From Archaeoglobus sp. JdFR-22 (GTDB lineage: Archaea; Halobacteriota; Archaeoglobi; Archaeoglobales; Archaeoglobaceae): a stretch of DNA of 33,001 nucleotides. Within the stretch, counting starts at the first letter, position 1, and each line of letters begins with the position of its first letter. Location: positions 11,990-44,990 of the forward strand of contig MTMJ01000005.1 in NCBI GenBank assembly GCA_002010045.1, in the 5' to 3' direction. The notes under the pieces were generated by a model. It worked only from the letters and a program-made list of their open reading frames with translations. It had not been told where the DNA came from and ran no database searches. Shown piece by piece: positions 7,997 through 16,644 of this stretch. Both the position numbers and the translations under genes were made by a program.

Positions 7997-8845
7997 GTGG
8001 AAGGAGAGGCTTTTGCAGCAGGAACGGTTATTAATGCTCTCGCAACGGGAAAAGGATGTGCATTTGGACTGAATTTGAAAACTGAGGTTAGAATCTCTGT
8101 TGAGAACGATTTGAAAAGATGTATTACCATTGAAAACGGAATAGAGAATGAAAATAAAATGGTGGACAGAATTTTACTCTCTTCCGGTATAAAGGGTGTT
8201 GTTGAGATTAAAAGCGAAATTCCGAGGGGTTGCGGTCTGGGAAGTAGCAGCGCATTCATGAATGCTCTCCTGACCTCTGCTTTTAAATTGAGAAGAGAGA
8301 AGCTCGATGCATACCGTATTTTAACCGCAAATGCCAGAATATCACTTGAAATGGGAATCAGCTATACCGGGGCTTTCGATGATGCTGCTGCATCTCTGCT
8401 CGGTGGTTTCTGCCTATCTGACAACATGAAAATGAAACTTTACAGAAGAGATGTTATCAAGGGTGACGCAGTTGTCTTGATTCCAAGGTGGGCGCGGGGA
8501 AAGGTCTGCCTTGAAGATATCAGGAAGAATCCCACTGAGGTTGAAAAAGCTTTTAAGGAAGCTTTTGATGGAAATTACATGAGTGCGATGGCTTCAAATT
8601 CAAGTTATTATTGCAGAATCCTGAAGTATCCCATGGCACCTGTCGAAACCGGATTTAAGAAGAATATACCAGTCGGATTATCAGGAAATGGTCCAGCCTA
8701 TGTTGCATTTGGTAATAGGAAGAATTTAAAAGAAATTGAGAATATCTGGATTGATTATGGAAAAGTAATCAGAACCGAACTTGTCACCAAACCTGCCAGT
8801 GACGTGCAGATTTCGGAAAATTTGTTTATCAGAAACATTAATTAA
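7997..8845 (+). CDS. aroK: Archaeal shikimate kinase (GHMP family)
   Basis: This 282-aa GHMP-superfamily kinase has the phosphate-binding motif PRGCGLGSSSA at residues 76-86, the N-terminal GTVINALATGKGCAFGL typical of archaeal shikimate kinase, and LSGNGPAYVAF near the C-terminus. It phosphorylates shikimate in the aromatic amino-acid pathway; archaea use this non-homologous replacement for bacterial AroK. The start is the GTG at 7997: TTTTAAA (7967-7973) lies 27 nt before it, fitting a leaderless transcript, and no better ATG exists. The glycosylase gene ogg follows after 6 nt. Confidence 0.9.
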   Translation: MEGEAFAAGTVINALATGKGCAFGLNLKTEVRISVENDLKRCITIENGIENENKMVDRILLSSGIKGVVEIKSEIPRGCGLGSSSAFMNALLTSAFKLRREKLDAYRILTANARISLEMGISYTGAFDDAAASLLGGFCLSDNMKMKLYRRDVIKGDAVVLIPRWARGKVCLEDIRKNPTEVEKAFKEAFDGNYMSAMASNSSYYCRILKYPMAPVETGFKKNIPVGLSGNGPAYVAFGNRKNLKEIENIWIDYGKVIRTELVTKPASDVQISENLFIRNIN

Positions 8846-8851
8846 AAATAG

Positions 8852-9493
8852 ATGGCTCAATTTTCATCAGTGGTTGAAATAAGAGAGATAATCGCAAGAA
8901 GGCTTAAAGAATTTGAGAGACTCGGTAAAACCGGGGTTGCAGATTTTGACTTCGCTCCCTTCATCAATCTCAAATTTAAATCGACACTTCAATCCGAATT
9001 TGCATTCTGCATATCCACTGCCAACTCCTCTGCAATCTCAGGCTTGAAATTCCAGAAAACCATAGAGCATGCAAATCTGAATGAACTCTCTATCAGTGAT
9101 TTTGAGGAGTTACTCAGGTCTTCAGGCGTGAGATTCCACAGAAAAAAAGCAGTCTTTATTGAAGAAGGTATAAATAATTTTGATAATATTCTAAACTATC
9201 TTGATTCTTCGGAAGCGAGGGATAAGCTTGTAAGAAACCTTAGAGGATTCGGATTGAAGGAGGCAAGTCATTTTTTAAGAAATATCGGGAGGAAAGACAT
9301 AGCAATTATCGACAGACACATAATCCGGTATCTTGCGAAGGAAAATCACATAACAGAGCCATCCAGAGTATCCTCGAAAGTGTACATTGATTGTGAATCT
9401 GCCCTCAGAGAGGTTGCCGCTAAAAGAGGAATGAGTCCTGCAGAACTTGATTTATGGCTCTGGTATGGGGAAACCGGGAAAGTTTTAAAATAA
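8852..9493 (+). CDS. ogg: 8-oxoguanine DNA glycosylase/AP lyase (archaeal Ogg2 type)
   Basis: The 213-aa protein has the helix-hairpin-helix-GPD signature: RGFGLKEASHFLRN with the catalytic Lys136, then AIIDRHI with Asp154. The 18-residue Lys-to-Asp spacing equals that of the Methanocaldococcus Ogg. The enzyme removes 8-oxoguanine from DNA and nicks the abasic site. SEFAFCISTANSS at about 48-60 is the family's damage-pocket region. The size is typical (about 205-215 aa). It is 6 nt from aroK and probably co-transcribed with it; the link is likely only housekeeping. Confidence 0.9.
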   Translation: MAQFSSVVEIREIIARRLKEFERLGKTGVADFDFAPFINLKFKSTLQSEFAFCISTANSSAISGLKFQKTIEHANLNELSISDFEELLRSSGVRFHRKKAVFIEEGINNFDNILNYLDSSEARDKLVRNLRGFGLKEASHFLRNIGRKDIAIIDRHIIRYLAKENHITEPSRVSSKVYIDCESALREVAAKRGMSPAELDLWLWYGETGKVLK

Positions 9494-9512
9494 TTTATTC
9501 GGATTATAACTG

Positions 9513-10163
9513 ATGATTCACAGAGATTGGCTCGTGAATTTGCTTGAAGAGAGAAACTTTGATGAAATTCTCGAGGGTAATCTTAAAAAAATCTCAACAG
9601 GACTGATAACTTTCCTGTATGAAGATGATTTTCTGATTTTCAGAGCAGGTGAGGCACTGGGACTTGTTTGCTCTCAAATTGAGAAAGATGATGAAGAATT
9701 TGTAAAAATCATTTTGAGGAGGTTATTCTGGCACCTGAACGATGAAAGCGGAGCATACTGCAGGGGTGCGCCGGTTGGAATTGGGGAGATAGGAAGAACA
9801 TGCACCTTCTCTTTTGAAGGCTTCAAAAACATGCTGGTTTCGTTGCTTGATAATGAAGAGGTTGAGCTGAAGTTTGTGATTTATGCTATTGGCAGAGCTT
9901 CACAGAACATCAGAGATGCTTACCCTGACCCCGTAGAAAAACTGCTGAGTTTTCTGAGTTACGGGAGTGCAGAAATCAGAGGCTATACTGCATGGGCGCT
10001 TGGTGAGTTTGATGCGGATACTGTATCTGAGTTACAGAAATTAAAAGATGACCTGTCCGTTGTCAGGTTTTATGATGGAGAGTTCAGGGAGAAGAGTATT
10101 AAGGAGATAGTAGAGGGGGCTTTGAATAAGATAAAAGTTCAGAAACTTAATTCAGAATTATAG
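9513..10163 (+). CDS. HEAT-repeat protein, DVU0298-like
   Basis: This 216-aa, all-helical protein has HEAT-like units (FRAGEALGLVC, LKFVIYAIGRA, IRGYTAWALGEFD). The segment LRRLFWHLNDESGAYCRGAP followed by GEIGR matches my memory of a HEAT family found mostly in sulfate reducers (DVU0298-like), whose function is unknown. Such scaffolds bind proteins or phycobilin-like ligands. It starts 19 nt after ogg. I can support the fold but not a biochemical role. Confidence 0.65.
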   Translation: MIHRDWLVNLLEERNFDEILEGNLKKISTGLITFLYEDDFLIFRAGEALGLVCSQIEKDDEEFVKIILRRLFWHLNDESGAYCRGAPVGIGEIGRTCTFSFEGFKNMLVSLLDNEEVELKFVIYAIGRASQNIRDAYPDPVEKLLSFLSYGSAEIRGYTAWALGEFDADTVSELQKLKDDLSVVRFYDGEFREKSIKEIVEGALNKIKVQKLNSEL

Positions 10164-10219
10164 TTACTGACTGAACCCAGCAAACTCTCAACAACAATCA
10201 GATTTCGAATAAATCCCAC

Positions 10220-10251
10220 ACACTTATATACACCCAAAATAAGCGTCCCTG
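10220..10251 (+). promoter_or_regulatory. TATA box of a leaderless promoter
   Basis: TTATATA at 10224-10230 is centred 25 nt before the ATG at 10252 of the deacetylase-like gene. This is the archaeal TATA-to-start distance, so the mRNA should begin at or next to the start codon. It is the likely promoter for the four-gene run 10252-13066. Confidence 0.7.
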
Positions 10252-11328
10252 ATGGCAACGGGAATAGTTTATCACCGGAGGTATCTTGACCACGAGCAGA
10301 GCCCTGACCACCCGGAAAGTAGGGAAAGGCTTGCATACACCATAGAACACTTCAATAAAATCGGACTGTTCGATAATCCAGCAATAAAAGTTCTTGAACC
10401 AGTTGTTGCTTCTCCAAAAGACGTGCTTGAAGTTCACCATCCCAGATACATAGAGTTTCTGAGGAAAGAGAGTGAGAAAGGTGGAATCATTGATCTGGAT
10501 ACTGCTATTCCAGTTGGACTTTTTGACATCGCACTGCTTGCCGCAGGCGGGGCAATTAAAGCTGCCAGCTCTGTTCTGAATGGTGAGGTTGATAACGCAT
10601 TTGCGATGATTCGACCTCCGGGACATCATGCCCATCCTCGCACTGGAGCTGGTTTCTGCTACCTGAATAACATTGCTATAGCTGTGAGATGGTTGCAGAG
10701 GAATGGTATTGGGAAGGTAATGATTCTGGATTTCGATGCTCATCACGGAGATGGTACTCAGAAGATATTTTATGAAGATGACTCTGCTCTTTTTATCTCA
10801 CTGCATCAGGTGCCGTTGTATCCGGGCACCGGATACCCGAATGAATACGGGGCGGGCAGAGGGAAAGGTTTCACTGTCAATGTTCCTCTACCACCCGGGG
10901 CGAGTGATGAATGCTACATGCTTGCTTTAAATGAAATCATCAAGCCGATTGCAGAGGAATTCAACCCTGAGTTTATTGCGGTCTCAACTGGCTTCGACAA
11001 CCACTTTACTGACCCGCTCACAAACCTTGCAATAACAACGGAGGGTTATGCAGAGGTGATGAAAGAGGTAGTAAATCTTGCAGAGAAGCTCTGTGGTGGC
11101 AGGATATTTGCGGTTCTTGAAGGTGGTTACAGCGTAAGAAAAGGATTACCATTCACGATTACTGCAGTGGTCTCTGTTCTGGCTGGCATTGATGGGGTCA
11201 GGGATTCAGAGGAATACATCCATGAGCTTGACTGGGTCAGGAGAGAGAATGCAATTGAAACCGTTGAGAAAAATATTGAGGCTGTTAAAAGATATCATTC
11301 AAAATACTGGAAAGCATTTCGTAAATGA
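10252..11328 (+). CDS. Histone deacetylase-family amidohydrolase
   Basis: This 358-aa class II-like deacetylase homologue has all hallmark residues: RPPGHHA with the catalytic His pair 125/126, DFDAHHGDG with zinc ligands Asp162 and His164, GFDNH with Asp249, and LEGGYS with Tyr293, the transition-state stabiliser. Family members hydrolyse acetyl-lysine in proteins or acetylated polyamines and small amides; in archaea with histones or Alba either is possible. Its last codon overlaps the next start by 4 nt, so it is translationally coupled to the HD protein. Confidence 0.9.
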   Translation: MATGIVYHRRYLDHEQSPDHPESRERLAYTIEHFNKIGLFDNPAIKVLEPVVASPKDVLEVHHPRYIEFLRKESEKGGIIDLDTAIPVGLFDIALLAAGGAIKAASSVLNGEVDNAFAMIRPPGHHAHPRTGAGFCYLNNIAIAVRWLQRNGIGKVMILDFDAHHGDGTQKIFYEDDSALFISLHQVPLYPGTGYPNEYGAGRGKGFTVNVPLPPGASDECYMLALNEIIKPIAEEFNPEFIAVSTGFDNHFTDPLTNLAITTEGYAEVMKEVVNLAEKLCGGRIFAVLEGGYSVRKGLPFTITAVVSVLAGIDGVRDSEEYIHELDWVRRENAIETVEKNIEAVKRYHSKYWKAFRK

Positions 11329-11867
11329 GAGAATACAGACTGGATAGAGACATTCTCGAACTCTGGGACAGGTATAATTTAGCTGAGAACGTTAGGAAAC
11401 ACTGTATCGCTGTCGCAGAACTTGCTGAGAAAATAGCTGTAGCATCAAATGCAGATGTTGACCTTGTGGTGAGGGGGGCGCTACTTCACGATATCGGAAG
11501 AGCGGTTACACACGACCCTTTTCTCCATTTCGTTAAGAGCGGAGAGATACTGAGAAAAGAAGGTTTCGATGATAAAATTGTTAAAATCGCAGAGAGGCAC
11601 TTTTCAGCGGGTATGAGCAAGGAAGAAGCTGTTTTTTTTAAAGTCCCGAAGGGAAATTACATGCCAGAGACACTGGAGGAGAAAATTGTATCCTTGGCAG
11701 ATAACCTCATATTCGGCTCAAAACCTGAAAAATTCGAAAAATTTTTGAGAAGGCTGGATGAAATTGCCATTAACAACAGGAATCACAAGTGGTTTATTGA
11801 AAGAACAAAAGAGAGAGCATTGAAGATGAAAAGTGAGATTGAGGCAATCAGTGGATTGAAATTCTGA
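11325..11867 (+). CDS. HD-domain phosphohydrolase (TIGR00295-like)
   Basis: The 180-aa protein has the HD superfamily ligands: His26, the H55-D56 pair in LLHDIGRAVTHD, and a late Asp in SLADNLI. HD proteins hydrolyse phosphomonoesters or phosphodiesters such as nucleotides using divalent metal. The compact archaeal family to which it appears to belong has no firm substrate. It overlaps the deacetylase-like gene by 4 nt and is followed 1 nt later by the Cys-rich gene. Confidence 0.82.
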   Translation: MREYRLDRDILELWDRYNLAENVRKHCIAVAELAEKIAVASNADVDLVVRGALLHDIGRAVTHDPFLHFVKSGEILRKEGFDDKIVKIAERHFSAGMSKEEAVFFKVPKGNYMPETLEEKIVSLADNLIFGSKPEKFEKFLRRLDEIAINNRNHKWFIERTKERALKMKSEIEAISGLKF

Positions 11868-11868
11868 T

Positions 11869-12366
11869 GTGGTTATGGAAGACATTCATTCGAAGATAAT
11901 TTGGGCAGAAAATACATTTGAGAAATCTGGCGAACTCATTCTGAGCAACATTTCAGAATTGCTGAGAGGTCTCGATGAGTGCATTGAGCGAACATATAAC
12001 TGCATGGAAGAGGTTGGTATCTTAAAGGAGTGCTCAGAATGTGCAGAGAGGACAGGAAGCTGCTGCGGAAGGGGGATTGAAAACAGGTATGACAGGACTG
12101 TTCTGCTGATTAATCTTTTGATGGGAGTTAAAATACCATCTGAAAGAGAGCAGGATGGATGCTTCTTCTTGGGTTCGAAAGGTTGTAAGTTAAGAGCCAG
12201 AGAAGTCTTATGTGTTAATTACCTCTGTGATAGAATCTGCAATAACATTGAGCATGAAAAAATAGTAGAATTGCAGAATGTTGCCGGAGAGGAACTTGAT
12301 ACTCTCTTTGCTCTGATAAATGAGATAAACAGAATTGTCCGGAGTCTTGATGATGGTGATAAATGA
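11869..12366 (+). CDS. Cys-rich metal- or Fe-S-binding protein (YkgJ-like arrangement)
   Basis: The 165-aa protein starts at GTG 11869 or ATG 11875. It has CSECAERTGSCCGRG around residues 55-67, then GCFFLGSKGCKLR and LCVNYLCDRIC, giving about ten Cys in two clusters. This spacing recalls the YkgJ/CxxCxxxxCC family of presumed zinc or Fe-S proteins, but the fit is loose. The rest is helical. Function unknown; position between the HD protein and the next gene, with overlaps, makes it part of the same transcript. Confidence 0.6.
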   Translation: MVMEDIHSKIIWAENTFEKSGELILSNISELLRGLDECIERTYNCMEEVGILKECSECAERTGSCCGRGIENRYDRTVLLINLLMGVKIPSEREQDGCFFLGSKGCKLRAREVLCVNYLCDRICNNIEHEKIVELQNVAGEELDTLFALINEINRIVRSLDDGDK

Positions 12367-13066
12367 TTCAGGAATTTCAATTGCGAGAAGGAAAGTTATT
12401 GCAAAATTACATCCAGATGAAAGAAATTTTTTAATTGAAGTCTGCAGAGAAGTTGGAGATTCAGCAGGTGAACTGCCAGTTCTCTATGCGGGTTCAGGTG
12501 GCAATGTTGAGCACGCTGTCCTGCTGGGCAATAATCTGGTTTTTGTTGATTCACACCTGCCTGAAGTAACTCTTGCAGAGATTAGAAATAATATCGAGAA
12601 ATTTGGAGGAGATATAGCAGGTGAGACGAGGAAAGGAGTGCTTGGAGGAGGTGGAAAACATAAAATAAATTTTTCAATTGAGAATGAGGAGTTTTTACTG
12701 ACATATTATGCTGAAGATGCAACGAAAATTCATGAATTGAGACTGAAGGAACTGGAAAATGGATATTCTGTTTACTTCGTTAAAGTTCCTCTTCCTAAGG
12801 AGAACACAGTAAATTCCCTCACCTCTCCCACATCTCTCGGAAATGCACTCAGCAATCTTGTAACTGGTGGCTATTTTCTGGAGAGGGAGTGCCCACTTTG
12901 TTACAGCCTTGAACCGGACAAGCTCGGATTCAAAAAAATCACATCCGGGTTTATATCGGCACTCTCTATCTACTCAGAACCGGGAAATCTCTATAAGAAG
13001 GTCAGGAACGTTGATAGTCTTGTAGAATTGCTTGAAGAGGATAGAGAAAGGTTTTCTGAGAACTAA
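12350..13066 (+). CDS. Unknown protein with a Rossmann/methyltransferase-like motif
   Basis: This protein is about 238 aa. The frame opens upstream at TTG 12335, but GGAGT at 12341-12345 points to the ATG at 12350 or 12353; either start overlaps the Cys-rich gene by 14-17 nt. LPVLYAGSGGNVEHAV followed by LVFVDSH looks like strand 1, the Gly loop and the acidic end of strand 2 of an AdoMet methyltransferase fold. Downstream catalytic motifs are not evident. I do not recognise the family. It is the last gene of the deacetylase-like operon. Confidence 0.6.
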   Translation: MMVINDSGISIARRKVIAKLHPDERNFLIEVCREVGDSAGELPVLYAGSGGNVEHAVLLGNNLVFVDSHLPEVTLAEIRNNIEKFGGDIAGETRKGVLGGGGKHKINFSIENEEFLLTYYAEDATKIHELRLKELENGYSVYFVKVPLPKENTVNSLTSPTSLGNALSNLVTGGYFLERECPLCYSLEPDKLGFKKITSGFISALSIYSEPGNLYKKVRNVDSLVELLEEDRERFSEN

Positions 13067-13071
13067 AAAAG

Positions 13072-13197
13072 TTATTTTATGGCATTCTTTACAAGAACAT
13101 AGAATATTAAGATGAATGAGAATATCAGAGCTAAGAACATTTTAACTTTAAACTTCAGGTTCTGATTCCATCTTTGATAGGTAATCTTGTTCTCCAT
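13072..13197 (-). CDS. Small single-span membrane protein, 41 aa
   Basis: This frame is short: ATG at 13197, stop at 13072-13074. A strong SD, GGAGAGGTG (13205-13213), precedes the ATG by 7 nt, which strongly supports translation. The first 20 residues are polar and basic (Lys/Arg/Asn/Gln). Residues 20-37 are a hydrophobic helix (MFLALIFSFILIFYVLV), so the N-terminus should be cytoplasmic. It resembles the neighbour at 13396-13524: both share FSFI-x3-Y-x-L-x2-x-N in their helix and a basic approach to the membrane. No family recognised. Confidence 0.65.
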   Translation of the reverse strand: MENKITYQRWNQNLKFKVKMFLALIFSFILIFYVLVKNAIK

Positions 13198-13395
13198 AAC
13201 TGGACACCTCTCCAACCGGCATCTCTCGAGCTGGAATTTTTTGAATCACTTAATTAATACTTTGAGGCTGAAATAAGAAAAAGATTTGTTAAAAAGTTAA
13301 AATCATAATAATAATACAGGTAATATCGTCCTTCAGCTTTTTGAACAAATTCTGGTTACTGGAAATTCAGGAAAAATGTCAGAACTGGAAAAAAG

Positions 13396-13524
13396 TTATG
13401 CAATATTTACTGCGAGCAGATAAGCCACTGCTATAAAACTGAACATTGTGAGCAGATATACTTTCAATCTCAAAGGCATGGTTTTTGTTCGCCCTTCACA
13501 TATTATTCTATCCTGCATGATCAT
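13396..13524 (-). CDS. Small single-span membrane protein, 42 aa
   Basis: ATG 13524 to stop 13396-13398. An SD, GAGAGGTGG (13531-13539), lies 6 nt upstream, and a TATA-like TTTATATC (13577-13584 on the complementary strand) a further 40 nt upstream. An ATG two codons later is also possible. The helix spans about residues 21-40 (KVYLLTMFSFIAVAYLLAV). The layout and the FSFI-x3-Y-x-L motif match the 41-aa protein downstream, so the two are probably paralogues. It is divergent from the formate dehydrogenase operon, sharing the 227-bp region 13525-13751. Function unknown; a small subunit or assembly factor for a membrane redox complex is one guess. Confidence 0.65.
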   Translation of the reverse strand: MIMQDRIICEGRTKTMPLRLKVYLLTMFSFIAVAYLLAVNIA

Positions 13525-13695
13525 TTTTTACCACCTCTCAATCATGGATGACTGAATTCTGTGAGTTTTGAATAGAGATATAAACCTTTGGAAATACTGT
13601 CAATCATTATTATGTGAAACTTTTAATTCAGAATAAAGACTTGATAGTTTGTTTACTCAAAAGAATAATCAGTTACAGCAAACAATTCCAAAAAA

Positions 13696-13743
13696 TTTAT
13701 AAAGTTAATAACTTCAAATTCTGCCGTTGATTAGGGAGGGAGG
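13696..13743 (+). promoter_or_regulatory. Promoter and strong SD of the formate dehydrogenase operon
   Basis: TTTATAAA at 13696-13703 is a TATA box, with the start of transcription expected near 13725. GGGAGGGAGG at 13734-13743 is a long purine SD 8 nt before the ATG at 13752. This is one of the strongest ribosome sites in the window and suggests high expression under the right conditions. Confidence 0.75.
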
Positions 13744-13751
13744 ATAATAAA

Positions 13752-16640
13752 ATGGCAGTCAGTTCTCTAAAATTATCTCGAAGAGATTTTATGAAAGTAA
13801 CCGCTGCTGGCGTTGCTGTTGCCACAGGTCTTTTAAGATATGCAAAAAATAATAATTTCATCAAAAAGGCAGAAGCTGCCTCCGTAGAAGAGGCAAAGAA
13901 GGAGGGGGCAGAACTTGTAAAAACCGTATGTATTTACTGTGCCGTCGGTTGCGGAATTCTTGCAAAGGTGAAGAATGGCCACCTTGTAGGCATTGAACCA
14001 TGGGTCAATCACCCTATTAACGGTGGAAAGCTTTGCTGCAAGGGAGCAAGTATAAATCACACGGTAACCTCCCCCAGAAGGCTCAGATACCCTGTAATAA
14101 AAAGAAATGGCAAATGGGAGAGAATTAGCTGGGAAGAAGCTCTTGATACAATAGCAAAGAAGATGATGGAAATAAGAGAGAAATACGGTCCCGATTCAGT
14201 ATTCTTTGCAGGTTCTGCCAAGGTGAGTAATGAAGCTGCTTACCTTCAGCGCAAATTTATGGCGTTCTGGGGAAGCAACAACGTAGACCATCAGGCGAGA
14301 ATCTGTCATTCAACGACTGTTGCTGGACTGGGTAACACGTGGGGATACGGTGCAATGACAAACAACTTCAATGATATGAGAAACTCGAGGGTTATTTTCT
14401 TCCTCTCAAATCCCGCAGAAGCGCATCCTGTCAGTTTCAGACACATCTTTGAGGCAAAGCAGAGGGGAGCAATTCTCATCTGCGCGGATCCCCGTTTCAG
14501 CAGGACAGCTGCGGTCAGTGATATTCACCTGCAGTTCAGAACAGGTACTGAGATTGCTTTAATCTGGGGAATTGCCCATGAAATCATCAAAAATGGCTGG
14601 TATGACAAAGACTTTGTTGAACAGAGGACACATGGTTTTGAGGAAGCAAAAAAAGTTATAATGCAGTACTCTCCTGAAGTTGCAGAAGATATCACAGGAG
14701 TTCCGGCAAGCCTCATCAGGAAGGTTGCGTACATTCTCGCAACAAACAAGCCCGGAACAATTCAGTATGCGATGGGTGCAACCCAGCACGAATACGGCTC
14801 ACAGAACATAAGATCTTTTGCCATACTCCAGCTTCTTCTCGGTAACGCTGCCCAACCGGGTGGAGGAGTCAATGCATTCAGGGGACATGATAATGTTCAG
14901 GGTGCAACCGACATGTGCGTGTTAAGTCACACACTCCCATCCTACTATGGTCTGAGTGAGTCTGCATGGAAGCACTGGGCGAATGTTTGGAATGTTGATT
15001 ACGAATGGCTCAAGAGCAGATTTCAGTCAAAAGACTTTATGGAAAAGAAAGGATTTACAATGAGCAGGTTCTCATGCGGTGTGCTTGCAGGAACGGATGC
15101 TTTTCCCGTGTGTGAGGATTTAACGATTGATCAGCCAAATAATATAAAGATGATATTCATGTGGGGACACTCAACTCCTGCCTTGGGTGACTTGAGATAT
15201 GTTAAGAAAGCCTTTGAATCAGTTGAATTGCTTGTTTTTGTTGATCCATTTGTTGAAAGTGGTGCAGCACTGGCTGATCGCCCCGATGGAATTATTCTGC
15301 TTCCTGCAGCAACTGAATTTGAAGGGAGCGGGAGTGTAACAAACAGCGGGAGGCAGATTCAATGGAGGAATAAAGTAATCGACCCGCTTTATGATTCAAA
15401 ACCCGACGTGTGGATTTTAATCAATCTTGTCAAAAATCTGGATAAATACGATGCAGGAATTTATCGAAAATTCACTAAGAATTATGGATATAAAACACCT
15501 GAAGAAATTACACCGGAAGATGTTCTTGACAAAGAAATACTGGTTGGAGCGAGAGCAATTGGCATGATAGGACAGAAAAGCTCAAGGTTGAAGAAACAGC
15601 AGGATTATGATTATACTTTTGACCCTGAAGATTGTAGAGCTAAAGGAGGACCATGTGACGGAGAATACTGGGGACTTCCATGGCCCTGCTGGAATGAAGA
15701 ACATCCAGGCACACCAATCCTCTACAGAAACGATATACCAGTGTGGGAAGGCGGTCATGACTTCAGAGTAAAGTGGGGTACAGAATACAATGGTATCAGT
15801 ATGTTAAGCGGCATTAATGGACATGATCAGGCAACAGTTGACGATGTTGTGTGGTCGAAGAACCTTGAAACAGACTACAAAGAAATTTTAGACCAGAACA
15901 TGGTTCCTTCTGGCAGAGGGAGAGCCAGATTCTACGCATGGAACATGAAAGATACAGTCCCAGTGCACAGAGAGCCAATCTATACCCCGCGCAAGGATTT
16001 GATTGATAAATACCCGACCTACGATGAAAGTGTCTATGGGGAATTCCACTACAGAGTTCCGATTCTTTCAAGAGTTCTTCAGCAGGCATGCAAGAAGGTT
16101 AACCTCGCAGACCACTTTCCGCTTGCATGGACATCAGGAAGACAGGTTGAGCATCAGGGTGGTGGAGCAGGTACGAGAGCAAACAAAATACTCGCAGAAC
16201 TGCAACCCGAGATGTATGCTGAAATCAATCCAAAGGATGCAAATGACAGAGGAATCAGAGATGGAGACCTTGTTGTCGTTGTAACACCAAGGGGTCTGGA
16301 ATATGGAGCAGGCGTGGCAAAGGTTGTATGCAAGGCAAGAGTTACAGATGCTGTCCCACCCGGTTTGGTCTTCCTTCCATTCCACTGGGGTGGTGTGTTT
16401 CAGGGTAAATCATACCTCGACAGATTCCCTGTCATCGATGACATGGATACAAGACCACTTGTTGCAGGCGATTCCGCAAACATATCAAACTGCCCCGGAT
16501 GGGATGTTGAAACGCAAATGCAGAATATAAAGTCAGGAATCTGTGATGTGATGAAATTCATTGAATTCAAGGAACCGTCAGGTCTTGAGGAGACCATGGA
16601 CATAATTATGGCTGAAGTGAGAAAGAAAATGAAGGGGTGA
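13752..16640 (+). CDS. fdnG: Formate dehydrogenase catalytic subunit, Tat-exported, Cys form
   Basis: The 962-aa molybdopterin enzyme resembles the alpha subunit of E. coli formate dehydrogenase-N. Residues 9-15 (SRRDFMK) followed by a hydrophobic stretch form a Tat signal, so the enzyme faces outside. C60xxC63xxxC67 and C95 of KLCCKG hold the first [4Fe-4S] cluster; Lys97 is the conserved electron-path residue. QARICHSTTVAG places Cys185-His186 where FDH-N has Sec-His, so this is a Cys (not selenocysteine) form binding Mo or W bis-pterin. NPAEAHPVSFR and the C-terminal pterin domain (residues about 780-930) agree. It oxidises formate and passes electrons to the Fe-S subunit encoded 4 nt downstream. 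Confidence 0.9.
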   Translation: MAVSSLKLSRRDFMKVTAAGVAVATGLLRYAKNNNFIKKAEAASVEEAKKEGAELVKTVCIYCAVGCGILAKVKNGHLVGIEPWVNHPINGGKLCCKGASINHTVTSPRRLRYPVIKRNGKWERISWEEALDTIAKKMMEIREKYGPDSVFFAGSAKVSNEAAYLQRKFMAFWGSNNVDHQARICHSTTVAGLGNTWGYGAMTNNFNDMRNSRVIFFLSNPAEAHPVSFRHIFEAKQRGAILICADPRFSRTAAVSDIHLQFRTGTEIALIWGIAHEIIKNGWYDKDFVEQRTHGFEEAKKVIMQYSPEVAEDITGVPASLIRKVAYILATNKPGTIQYAMGATQHEYGSQNIRSFAILQLLLGNAAQPGGGVNAFRGHDNVQGATDMCVLSHTLPSYYGLSESAWKHWANVWNVDYEWLKSRFQSKDFMEKKGFTMSRFSCGVLAGTDAFPVCEDLTIDQPNNIKMIFMWGHSTPALGDLRYVKKAFESVELLVFVDPFVESGAALADRPDGIILLPAATEFEGSGSVTNSGRQIQWRNKVIDPLYDSKPDVWILINLVKNLDKYDAGIYRKFTKNYGYKTPEEITPEDVLDKEILVGARAIGMIGQKSSRLKKQQDYDYTFDPEDCRAKGGPCDGEYWGLPWPCWNEEHPGTPILYRNDIPVWEGGHDFRVKWGTEYNGISMLSGINGHDQATVDDVVWSKNLETDYKEILDQNMVPSGRGRARFYAWNMKDTVPVHREPIYTPRKDLIDKYPTYDESVYGEFHYRVPILSRVLQQACKKVNLADHFPLAWTSGRQVEHQGGGAGTRANKILAELQPEMYAEINPKDANDRGIRDGDLVVVVTPRGLEYGAGVAKVVCKARVTDAVPPGLVFLPFHWGGVFQGKSYLDRFPVIDDMDTRPLVAGDSANISNCPGWDVETQMQNIKSGICDVMKFIEFKEPSGLEETMDIIMAEVRKKMKG

Positions 16641-16644
16641 TTAA

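Noticed and set aside
13752-16640. Selenocysteine in the formate dehydrogenase.
   Set aside because: The active-site codon is a Cys codon (ICHS) and no in-frame TGA occurs in the gene.
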